Positions 6,924-12,835 of a stretch of DNA of 16,432 nt are shown here, one piece after another. The position numbers were made by a program, and so were the translations under genes. The notes beneath the pieces were generated by a model, which was given only the letters and a program-made list of their open reading frames with translations, ran no database searches and was not told where the DNA came from. Within the stretch, counting starts at the first letter, position 1; the number at the start of each line of letters is the position of its first letter. Source of the stretch: Planctomycetota bacterium (GTDB lineage Bacteria > Planctomycetota > MHYJ01 > JACQXL01); NCBI GenBank assembly GCA_030018555.1, contig JASEHY010000010.1:1-16432 (forward strand). The letters are read 5' to 3'.

Positions 6924-7916
6924 TTAAGGTTGTTTGTTCTCCTGTGGGTTATTCTTTGCTTCTTTTCCTGTCTCTTCTGCAGGCATCTGGTCAGACGGAA
7001 GCACATCTATTTCCCAACGGGTTAATTTAGAGGCGAGTCTGATATTCTGCCCTTTTTTACCTATGGAAAGGGCGAGTTGGTCAGGGCTAACAAAAATCTT
7101 TGCTCGTCTATTTTCAGAATCTATTTCTATTGCATGTAGTTCTGCCGGTTTCATAGCGGAAGAAATGAACAACTCGGGTTGGTCAGACCATTTAATAATA
7201 TCTATTTTTTCATCGCCGAGTTCTTCAATAACATTTTTTATTCGTATTCCTCGCACTCCCACACAGGCGCCTACAGCATCAATATGAGGTTTATCAGAAT
7301 AAACTGCCATTTTGGTTCTAAAGCCGGCTTCACGCGATATGCCTTTTATCTCAACAAGTTTCTCTGCCAGTTCTGGCACTTCCATCTCAAATAACTTCTT
7401 GACAAATTCAGGGTGAGTTCTGGATAAAATCACCCTCGTCTGACCATCCTCTTTTTTCACGCTTACGATTATCGCCTTAATGTGGCTGCCGAGACGATAC
7501 TCCTCTCCTGGAATCTGCTCTTTTCTTTCCAGCACCATTTCAACCTGGTCAATAAACAAAATCATATCTCTCCCCTCATGCCTGATAACTGTACCGCTGA
7601 CCAGAGAATATAGTTTATTACTCATAGAAGAAAAAACAACATCTGCTTCTGCCTCTCTGATTTTTTGCACAATTACTTTTTTAGCGGTCTGAGCAATGAT
7701 TCTGCTCCATAAAGAGGTGTCAATAATACCCTCATTATCCTGAACGGTTATCTTACCACTCTGGCGGTCAATTGTTACCTTAACCATTTCCTTCTTCTTT
7801 AGATGTCTGGTTACTTCGGAGGATAAAGCATTCTCTATCGCCCCCAGGAGAAAATCTGGTTTAATCTTCTTTTCCCGATAAAGACTGTCCACCAATCTCA
7901 ATAATTCTCCGTTCAT
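6924..7916 (-). CDS. nusA: Transcription termination/antitermination factor NusA
   Basis: Binds RNA polymerase and nascent RNA and controls pausing, termination and antitermination. With the start at 7916 it is 330 aa: N-terminal polymerase-binding domain (MNGELLRLVDSLYREKKI, about 1-105), S1 domain (about 106-180), then KH1 (GACVGVRGIRIKNVIEELG) and KH2 (SIGKKGQNIRLASKLTRWEIDV), and a short polar tail. It lacks the C-terminal repeats of the E. coli protein, as in most phyla. Start choice: 7916 gives the standard beginning and has AAGGTGG 5 nt upstream; the frame stays open to an ATG at 7982, which would add a hydrophobic 22-residue extension unlike the family. The leader from the mapped promoter would then be about 80 nt. 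rimP, normally upstream, is absent. Confidence 0.95.
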   Translation of the reverse strand: MNGELLRLVDSLYREKKIKPDFLLGAIENALSSEVTRHLKKKEMVKVTIDRQSGKITVQDNEGIIDTSLWSRIIAQTAKKVIVQKIREAEADVVFSSMSNKLYSLVSGTVIRHEGRDMILFIDQVEMVLERKEQIPGEEYRLGSHIKAIIVSVKKEDGQTRVILSRTHPEFVKKLFEMEVPELAEKLVEIKGISREAGFRTKMAVYSDKPHIDAVGACVGVRGIRIKNVIEELGDEKIDIIKWSDQPELFISSAMKPAELHAIEIDSENRRAKIFVSPDQLALSIGKKGQNIRLASKLTRWEIDVLPSDQMPAEETGKEAKNNPQENKQP

Positions 7917-8002
7917 AACTTCCACCTTAGAATCTAATTGTCTATGCTTTCCGGAACAGATAAGCATTACAGCCACTGACATATATATAAATATAAACTT
8001 TC

Positions 8003-8032
8003 ATTATATAATTTATATTATTATGATGTCAA
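8003..8032 (-). promoter_or_regulatory. Promoter of the nusA-infB-ylxP-rbfA operon
   Basis: On the - strand TTGACA (8032-8027) and TATAAT (8008-8003) are both perfect, separated by 18 nt. The -35 is preceded by cttc, giving the TTCTTGAC core also seen before the kinase gene and valS. Predicted transcription start is near 7996. Confidence 0.88.
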
Positions 8033-8097
8033 GAAGTTTATCAGAAATTATCAGATTGAAAATAATCTGTGATATTAGGAAAGTATAAAAGTGAAAA

Positions 8098-8189
8098 CAC
8101 AGATTTCACGGATTAAAAACCCTCTAATCCCCCCATTCCCCCTTTGCAAAAAGGGGGTAAGGGGGGGATTTGATACCCTAAAATCTGTG
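8098..8189. repeat. Nested inverted repeat upstream of the phosphorylase gene
   Basis: CACAGATTT (8098-8106) pairs with AAATCTGTG (8181-8189). Inside is a C/G-rich hairpin at 8126-8170 (AATCCCCCC...CCCCTTT with AAAAAGGGGG...GGGGGGGATT). Further copies of the (TAATCTGTG)n nonamer follow at 8190-8209. This is most of the 386-bp stretch between the nusA promoter and the phosphorylase gene. Confidence 0.75.
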
Positions 8190-8246
8190 ACATCTGTGTA
8201 ATCTGTGGTTACGAAGTTTTCTTGATTCATAAATATTATTTTTTAG

Positions 8247-8274
8247 TTGACTAATTTGCTAATAAATATTTAAT
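8247..8274 (+). promoter_or_regulatory. Possible promoter of the phosphorylase gene
   Basis: TTGACT (8247-8252), 16 nt, then TTTAAT (8269-8274, 5/6 match). It lies about 145 nt before the ATG at 8419, so the transcript would carry the 8308-8402 inverted repeat as its leader. Spacing is acceptable but the region is AT-rich, so a chance match is possible. Confidence 0.4.
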
Positions 8275-8307
8275 ACCACTTTTTACGGTATAGGAAAGTA
8301 TAAACTC

Positions 8308-8402
8308 ACCGCCGAGACGTAGAGAGCGCAGAGGAGAAAATAACTACTTTAATCTGTGTAATCTGTGGCTTAATTTCTCTGCGACATCCGCGTCTCTGCG
8401 GT
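8308..8402. repeat. Octamer-type inverted repeat with a nonamer core
   Basis: The left arm (8308-8339, accgccgagacgtagagagc and following) and the right arm (8375-8402, read in reverse as accgcagagacgcgg and following) are imperfect inverted copies of a (CGCAGAGA)-type low-complexity repeat. Between them is a two-unit TAATCTGTG array (8350-8367). The right arm ends just before the AAGGA ribosome binding site of the next gene. A further copy of the same repeat lies at 9934-9962, before valS. Confidence 0.7.
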
Positions 8403-8418
8403 AAGAAAAGGATTTAAT

Positions 8419-9177
8419 ATGTCAAAACAATATCACATTGGTTTAAGCAAAGGTGAGGTCGCCTCTAATGTCTTGCTCTGTGGTGATTATAACAGGGCAG
8501 AGAAAACCGCAAAACTCTTTGACCGTATCAAACTAACAAGACATAATCGCGAGTTTCTCGCTTATACCGGTATCTATAAAGGGTTGCCGGTAACCGCTAT
8601 GGCGACCGGCATCGGGCCGGCAAATACAGAAATCGCTCTGATTGAGCTTTCACAGATTGCTAAAGACCTGACCATCATTCGTGTCGGCTCCTGTGGTGGC
8701 TTGCAGAAATATATTTCGGTCGGAGACCAAATTATCTCTACCGCTGCGCTTCGGCTGGAAAACACCTCGTTATTCTTTGTCCCGGAGGGCTATCCTGCAG
8801 TGGCGCATTATGATGTCATTCTCGCACTGAAAAAATCCGCTGATAACATAAAACAAAAAGGGGGGGGGAAGTATCATATCGGACTCACCGCAACTGCACC
8901 TGGATTCTACGGCGCTCAAGGCCGCGTCATAAAGGGGTTCCCTATCCTTACACCTGATATAACCAAATATTTTAGTAAGATAGGTGTCCTTAATTTTGAG
9001 ATGGAGACCAGCACCCTTTTGACACTCGCCCAGTTAAAAAACTATCGTGCCGGAAGTATTTGTACAGTATTCATAGATAGATGCAGATATAAGATTATTG
9101 ACCCTGAACTGAAAAAGAAGGCAGAACTGAACTGCATCAAAACCGCCTTGAACGGATTAGAAATATTGAATAAATAA
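8419..9177 (+). CDS. udp: Uridine phosphorylase-like nucleoside phosphorylase
   Basis: A 252-aa PNP/UDP family enzyme, expected to split uridine (or a related nucleoside) with phosphate into base and ribose-1-phosphate for pyrimidine salvage. Motifs visible: phosphate-loop region CGDYNRAEK (GDPDR in E. coli Udp), ATGIGPANTEIALIEL, RVGSCGGLQ with the phosphate-binding Arg and Ser, FYGAQGR carrying the Gln and Arg that contact uracil in Udp, and NFEMETSTLLTL, whose MET/E part binds ribose. The Gln-X-Arg favours uridine over purine phosphorylase; exact substrate is inferred. AAGGA sits 6 nt before the ATG. An A5G9 run at 8855-8868 encodes KQKGGGK in a surface region and is a slippage-prone tract. 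It stands alone between repeat-rich stretches. Confidence 0.85.
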   Translation: MSKQYHIGLSKGEVASNVLLCGDYNRAEKTAKLFDRIKLTRHNREFLAYTGIYKGLPVTAMATGIGPANTEIALIELSQIAKDLTIIRVGSCGGLQKYISVGDQIISTAALRLENTSLFFVPEGYPAVAHYDVILALKKSADNIKQKGGGKYHIGLTATAPGFYGAQGRVIKGFPILTPDITKYFSKIGVLNFEMETSTLLTLAQLKNYRAGSICTVFIDRCRYKIIDPELKKKAELNCIKTALNGLEILNK

Positions 9178-9275
9178 CCACAAAGGCACAAAGGAAGTCA
9201 CAGATTACACAGATAACACAGATGGTCTAATTTAAGACCCATAAAATATAATCGGTGTAATCTGTGGTTACTTCC
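9178..9275. repeat. Octamer/nonamer inverted repeat after the phosphorylase gene
   Basis: Begins with two CACAAAGG octamers (9180-9195), followed by three nonamer units CACAGATTA, CACAGATAA, CACAGATGG (9199-9225). GGAAGTCACAGATTACAC (9193-9210) pairs imperfectly with GTGTAATCTGTGGTTACTTCC at 9255-9275, and GGTCT/AGACC (9224-9239) forms the centre. It starts at the TAA of the gene and may form the 3' end of its mRNA. Confidence 0.7.
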
Positions 9276-9302
9276 GAAATTCGCAATTCGCAATTTACAA
9301 TT
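9275..9302 (+). repeat. Intergenic heptamer array, 4 x 7 bp
   Basis: Units CGAAATT, CGCAATT, CGCAATT, TACAATT: 28 nt. The same CGCAATT unit, again in four copies, is found in frame inside valS at 11330-11357. Confidence 0.8.
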
Positions 9303-9327
9303 GGTAAATATACTCTGGTCTTTAGTC

Positions 9328-9361
9328 TAATAGACCCCTGACAAGAAGATAATAGACCCCT
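9328..9361. repeat. 12-bp direct repeat TAATAGACCCCT
   Basis: Perfect copies at 9328-9339 and 9350-9361, starting 22 bp apart. On the other strand the first reads AGGGGTCTATTA preceded by TC (tgTCAGGGGTCTATTA), which looks like an insertion-sequence terminus; the transposase-type remnant lies next to it. The 9362-9446 stretch beyond is G/C-run rich (GGGGGATACCCCC near 9388-9400; CCCGTACGGG near 9430) with no gene seen. Confidence 0.55.
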
Positions 9362-9446
9362 ATTATGGGTATGCTATGGGTGGGGTTGGGGGATACCCCC
9401 ATCGTCATAACTCCTTATAAATCAATGAGCCCGTACGGGGAAGGGG

Positions 9447-9683
9447 TTAATTTCGGGAGATTTTAGGGGGTAAAAACGGGTCAAAAATCACGGATTTTAA
9501 GAGCTTCGGCGTTTCCTGGGGGGGTATTGGACCCGGGCGATTTACCCAGGCAATAAAGACATCTAACCCCACTTTCCGGTAGCGATAGACCCAGTTACAA
9601 ACCGTTGAATAAGACACCCCTAAAATCTCGGCAATACCCTGGAATGTTATCCAATGTTTATAAGGAATCCAGGAGAACAGGAA
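9447..9683 (-). pseudogene. Remnant helix-turn-helix protein, probably transposase N-terminus
   Basis: An open frame of 78 codons on the - strand with no ATG, GTG or TTG before the conserved part, bounded upstream by a TAA and palindromic DNA. It encodes SWIPYKHW then GIAEILGVSYSTVCNWVYR and YRKVGLDVFIAWVNRPGPIPP, a clear HTH_23/29-type helix-turn-helix of the kind that begins IS481/IS630-like transposases (helix, GVS turn, STVCNWV recognition helix, RYRK.GLD linker). No catalytic DDE domain follows; the frame stops after about 30 further residues. The SW(I/F)PYK-W segment recurs in inverted orientation at 9910-9932. I read it as a decayed IS remnant; a small DNA-binding protein using a rare start is possible but less likely. 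Confidence 0.5.
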
Positions 9684-9689
9684 TTACCT

Positions 9690-9866
9690 GCCCGACTGAT
9701 ACCCTGTCAGGCGGGTCTTGGTATCCTACGCTGAAGCCATCCTCCGCTGTTCCGAAGCCGTCCTTCGCAATCCAGCACATAACGGAATTATGTGCTGGAC
9801 GGCGACGGATTGCTACGGAGTGGCGAAGGACAGATACGGAATACCCTATTAACGACCCATTCCGTA
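9690..9866. repeat. Nested palindrome cluster
   Basis: Stems: GATACC/GGTATC (9698-9725); GTCCTTCGC (9760-9768) with GCGAAGGAC (9823-9831); GCAATCC (9767-9773) with GGATTGC (9807-9813); the innermost CCAGCACATAA (9772-9782) with TTATGTGCTGG (9788-9798), 11 perfect bp and a 5-nt loop; then TACGGAAT/ATTCCGTA (9835-9866). The order suggests palindromes inserted into palindromes. No coding pattern was found: the open frame across it on the + strand is made of repeat DNA. Confidence 0.7.
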
Positions 9867-9933
9867 GCCAGAGCCACTGGTTCCTTGTGGGAAAGGGCGA
9901 AGGATGGGTTTCCTGGTTTCCTTATAAATGGTT

Positions 9934-9962
9934 TGTCTCTGCGTTCTTTGCGCCTCTGCGGT
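9934..9962 (+). repeat. Octamer-type repeat before valS
   Basis: tgtctctgcgttctttgcgcctctgcggt repeats a CTCTGCG unit at 8-9 bp spacing and matches the right arm of the 8308-8402 repeat. The valS promoter begins a few bases after it. Confidence 0.65.
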
Positions 9963-9979
9963 AAAAAGGTCTCTTTTTC

Positions 9980-10008
9980 TTGACCCTATACGGTAGTAGA
10001 GATATAAT
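9980..10008 (+). promoter_or_regulatory. valS promoter, near consensus
   Basis: TTGACC (9980-9985), exactly 17 nt, TATAAT (10003-10008), preceded by tctctttttc. Predicted start of transcription is about 10014-10016, 3-5 nt before the ATG at 10019, so the message is effectively leaderless. This excludes the in-frame TTG at 9980, which is the -35 box itself, as a start codon. Confidence 0.9.
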
Positions 10009-10018
10009 ACAGGGAATT

Positions 10019-12790
10019 ATGGAAAAGGCGTATAATCCTAACAATGTAGAAGACCGCATATACAAGATGTGGCAGGAAAAAGGGTATTTCTCTGCGAGAG
10101 TAGATAAATCTAAAAAGGTTTTCTCGCTGGTCATACCACCACCCAATATCACCGGCATTCTGCATATGGGTCATGTGCTTGATAATACACCTCAGGATAT
10201 TATGGTTAGGTTCAAGAGGATGCAGGGGCATTCTTCCTGCTGGGTGCCGGGCACAGACCATGCCGGTATCGCTACCCAGAACGCGGTGGAGAGGAAATTG
10301 GCGGAGAGTGAAAATCTGTCACGGCACACACTGGGCAGAGAAAGATTCGTAGAACGTATCTGGCAATGGAAAGAGCAGTTCGGCGAGACTATTATCCAGC
10401 AACTTAAGAAATTAGGTTGTTCCTGCGACTGGCAACATCTTCGTTTTACGATGGATAATGACTACTCTAATGCGGTAAAAGAGGTCTTTATACGGCTCTA
10501 TGAAAAAGGACTTGTCTATCGCGGTAATTATATCATCAACTGGTGTCCGAGATGCTTAACCGCACTTTCAGATGAAGAGGTAGAATACGAAGAGGTAGAA
10601 GGCGGGTTATACTGGATTAGATACCCATTAGCAAAGAGCATAGCGGACACTCCACGCTCTACGCTCAACGCTCAACGCTACATCGTGGTCGCCACGACCA
10701 GGCCTGAGACGATGTTAGGTGATACTGCGGTGGCGGTCAATCCGCAAGATAATCGTTATAAAGAATATCTCGGTAAGACTCTTATTTTGCCCATCGTCAA
10801 CCGTGAGATTCCCATTATTACTGATGAGATAGTGGAAAAGGACTTCGGCTCGGGCGCGGTTAAGGTTACGCCAGCCCACGACCCCAATGACTTTCTGATG
10901 GGACAGAAACATAACCTTGCCTTTATTAATGTAATGGCTCCGGATGCCAAAATGAATGAGAACGCCGGTGAATACAAGGGGCTGGATAGGTTGGAATGCA
11001 GGAAACGGATTATCAATCGGCTGTCTGAAGAAGGACTTCTGGAAAAGCAGGAAAAATATCTGCACTCGGTCGGTCATTGCTACCGCTGTGAGACAATGAT
11101 TGAGCCGTATCTTTCTACGCAGTGGTTCGTCAGGATGAAACCTCTCACAGAGCCGGCAATAAAGGCAGTGGCAGGGGATGAGGGGAAGGCGGAAATACAA
11201 TTCTATCCTTCACACTGGACAAAGGTGTATCTTAATTGGCTGGAGAATATCAGGGATTGGTGTATCTCTCGGCAACTGTGGTGGGGACACCGGATACCAG
11301 TGTGGTATTGCCAGGGGTTAAGTGAAGTCCGCAATTCGCAATCCGCAATTCGCAATTCGTCCTGTCCGCCTATTGCCAGTAGAGAAACGCCGAATGCCTG
11401 CCCGAAGTGCGGTTCTACCAATTTAGTGCAGGATGAGGATGTGTTAGACACATGGTTTTCGTCGTGGCTCTGGCCGTTTGTAGTCTTTGGTTGGCCCGAG
11501 AAGACAGAAGATTTGGAATATTTTTATCCAACAAGCGTCTTAAACTCGGGCAAGGATATCCTGTTTTTCTGGGTAGCAAGGATGATAATGGCAGGGTATG
11601 AATTCACCGGCAGGGCGCCTTTCAGAGATATTTATATACACGGCATCGCTCGGGATAGTATCGGGAGGAAACTCAGTAAATCACTGGGCAATTCGCCTGA
11701 CCCCCTTAACCTGATAAACAAGTATGGTGCTGATGCCCTTCGTTTCGGAATTATGGCTAATATCCCTCTTGGTGGTGATATTAACCTTTCTGATGAGGTC
11801 TATGAATCAGGCAGGAATTTCTGCAATAAACTCTGGAATGCCAGTAGATTGGTGCTAACCAGCGTCAATGCGTCAGACGTCTGGCGTTCTGCGTCAGATA
11901 TAAAGACGCAAGACCCAAGACCCACGACGCACGACGCATTTGAAGACCGCTGGATTCTCATCCGGCTCAATACTGCTATTTTAGATTACACCAGGGCGCT
12001 GGAGACCTATGAGTTCAGCGAGGCAGCACATATTGTCTACCATTTCTTCTGGGGCGATTTATGCGACTGGTATCTGGAAATAATCAAACCCAGACTCTAC
12101 AGCAACGATGATAATATAGCCCTCTCAATTATTCCAGAAATATTTAGCAGACTCCTGAAACTACTTCATCCTTATATCCCCTTTATTACCGAAGAATTAT
12201 GGCAAAAGTTCAGAGAAAAATATCAGGATATATTCTCAAGTGATGCCCTGATAATCGCACCATGGCCTGAAGCAGACTCCTCTCTGATAGATTTAGAAAC
12301 AGAAAAGAGGATGGGTGTTATTATTGATATTATCAGGAGCGTTCGGAATATCCGCAATAAAATGAACATAGATAAAAAACTGCCTCTGGATTGTATTATC
12401 AGTGCAGAATCAGATGAAGCAATAAGAGGGATAAAAGAACACCAGAATCTAATAAGCCAACAGACAAACCTTAAGGGGATTGAATGGACGGTCAGAGCCG
12501 ACAGACCATCTCAATCAGTAACAGAAATAGTTGGTGCGCTTAAAATATTTGTTCCGCTGGAGGGTATTATTGATGTTGAGTTAGAAAAGAAACGGCTTCA
12601 GTCCAGACTGACCAAGGTGCAGGAACAACTTGAGAAAGTGAGAAACAAATTGGATAATAAGGATTTTACCGCAAGAGCACCGCAGGAGGTTATCCAGAAA
12701 GAGACCGCTAAATTAGGGGAATTATCACAACAATTTGATAATCTACAAGAGGCACTGAGAAGTCTATCCAGCATCCAAATGGCAGAGTGA
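10019..12790 (+). CDS. valS: Valyl-tRNA synthetase
   Basis: Class I synthetase charging tRNA-Val. With the ATG at 10019 it is 923 aa. HMGH (49-52, the HIGH motif) lies in PPPNITGILHMGH; the editing domain carries VVATTRPETMLGDTAV and VTPAHDPNDF; the zinc-binding-like CPKCGSTNLVQDEDVLDTW follows; KLSKS (551-555) is the KMSKS loop with Leu for Met; an anticodon-binding domain and the C-terminal coiled-coil arm (LEKKRLQSRLTKVQEQLEKV...) close it. Three low-complexity stretches absent from relatives are encoded by tandem heptamers: about residues 212-221 (editing domain entry), 438-447 (before the CPKC segment) and 617-641 (between core and anticodon domain). All keep frame and lie in loops. The 3' end forms an inverted repeat with the convergent HD-GYP gene 21 nt away. 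Confidence 0.97.
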   Translation: MEKAYNPNNVEDRIYKMWQEKGYFSARVDKSKKVFSLVIPPPNITGILHMGHVLDNTPQDIMVRFKRMQGHSSCWVPGTDHAGIATQNAVERKLAESENLSRHTLGRERFVERIWQWKEQFGETIIQQLKKLGCSCDWQHLRFTMDNDYSNAVKEVFIRLYEKGLVYRGNYIINWCPRCLTALSDEEVEYEEVEGGLYWIRYPLAKSIADTPRSTLNAQRYIVVATTRPETMLGDTAVAVNPQDNRYKEYLGKTLILPIVNREIPIITDEIVEKDFGSGAVKVTPAHDPNDFLMGQKHNLAFINVMAPDAKMNENAGEYKGLDRLECRKRIINRLSEEGLLEKQEKYLHSVGHCYRCETMIEPYLSTQWFVRMKPLTEPAIKAVAGDEGKAEIQFYPSHWTKVYLNWLENIRDWCISRQLWWGHRIPVWYCQGLSEVRNSQSAIRNSSCPPIASRETPNACPKCGSTNLVQDEDVLDTWFSSWLWPFVVFGWPEKTEDLEYFYPTSVLNSGKDILFFWVARMIMAGYEFTGRAPFRDIYIHGIARDSIGRKLSKSLGNSPDPLNLINKYGADALRFGIMANIPLGGDINLSDEVYESGRNFCNKLWNASRLVLTSVNASDVWRSASDIKTQDPRPTTHDAFEDRWILIRLNTAILDYTRALETYEFSEAAHIVYHFFWGDLCDWYLEIIKPRLYSNDDNIALSIIPEIFSRLLKLLHPYIPFITEELWQKFREKYQDIFSSDALIIAPWPEADSSLIDLETEKRMGVIIDIIRSVRNIRNKMNIDKKLPLDCIISAESDEAIRGIKEHQNLISQQTNLKGIEWTVRADRPSQSVTEIVGALKIFVPLEGIIDVELEKKRLQSRLTKVQEQLEKVRNKLDNKDFTARAPQEVIQKETAKLGELSQQFDNLQEALRSLSSIQMAE
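10654..10681 (+). repeat. In-frame heptamer array 1 in valS
   Basis: Units ACGCTCT, ACGCTCA, ACGCTCA, ACGCTAC: 28 nt encoding about RSTLNAQRY, between the conserved LYWIRYPLA and YIVVATTRPET segments where relatives have a short loop. Confidence 0.85.
11330..11357 (+). repeat. In-frame heptamer array 2 in valS
   Basis: Units CGCAATT, CGCAATC, CGCAATT, CGCAATT: 28 nt encoding about RNSQSAIRNS, between HRIPVWYCQ and the CPKCGS segment. The same unit forms the intergenic array at 9275-9302. Confidence 0.88.
11862..11940 (+). repeat. Paired, inverted heptamer arrays 3 in valS
   Basis: A GCGTCA/ACGTCT/GCGTTC/GCGTCA run at 7-bp spacing (11870-11896) is followed by ACGCAAG, ACCCAAG, ACCCACG, ACGCACG, ACGCATT (11906-11940). 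The second array is roughly the reverse complement of the first (TGCGTC versus GACGCA), so the two can pair. They encode about 25 residues between NASRLVLTS and the conserved EDRWILIRLN. Confidence 0.8.
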
Positions 12791-12835
12791 CGGTTCTCTT
12801 TTTTACAGCGGTTAGTAAGCCATTTGGGTGCTGGA
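12767..12835. repeat. Inverted repeat joining the valS and HD-GYP 3' ends
   Basis: TCCAGCATCCAAATGGC (12767-12783, last codons of valS) and GCCATTTGGGTGCTGGA (12819-12835, last codons of the HD-GYP gene read on its strand) pair over 17 bp with one mismatch; weaker pairing extends outward about 6 bp. The 35-nt centre holds both stop codons and a T6 run (12799-12804). It may end transcription from both sides, though the T run is in the loop rather than after the stem. Confidence 0.75.

Noticed and set aside
7917..7982. 22-residue N-terminal extension of NusA, or a separate leader peptide
   Set aside because: The extension is unlike NusA N-termini, and a good AAGGTGG site precedes the ATG at 7916. 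There is no stop that would make it a separate peptide.
8056..8089. Promoter-like TTGAAA and TATAAA upstream of the phosphorylase gene
   Set aside because: The 22-nt spacing is too long, and the region lies in the CAGATT/AATCTG repeat.
9199..9225. Tandem repeats considered as a CRISPR array
   Set aside because: Units of 7-9 bp are contiguous with no unique spacers, and no cas gene is present.
9605..9964. 119-codon open frame on the + strand in the long intergenic region
   Set aside because: It runs through nested palindromes and the octamer repeat, overlaps the HTH frame on the other strand, and has no domain-like pattern or ribosome binding site.
10715..11200. 161-codon open frame on the - strand
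   Set aside because: Lies wholly inside the conserved editing domain of valS; composition is that of a shadow frame.
12791..12811. Rho-independent terminator after valS
   Set aside because: The T6 run is in the loop of the inverted repeat, not after a stem, so it lacks the canonical form.
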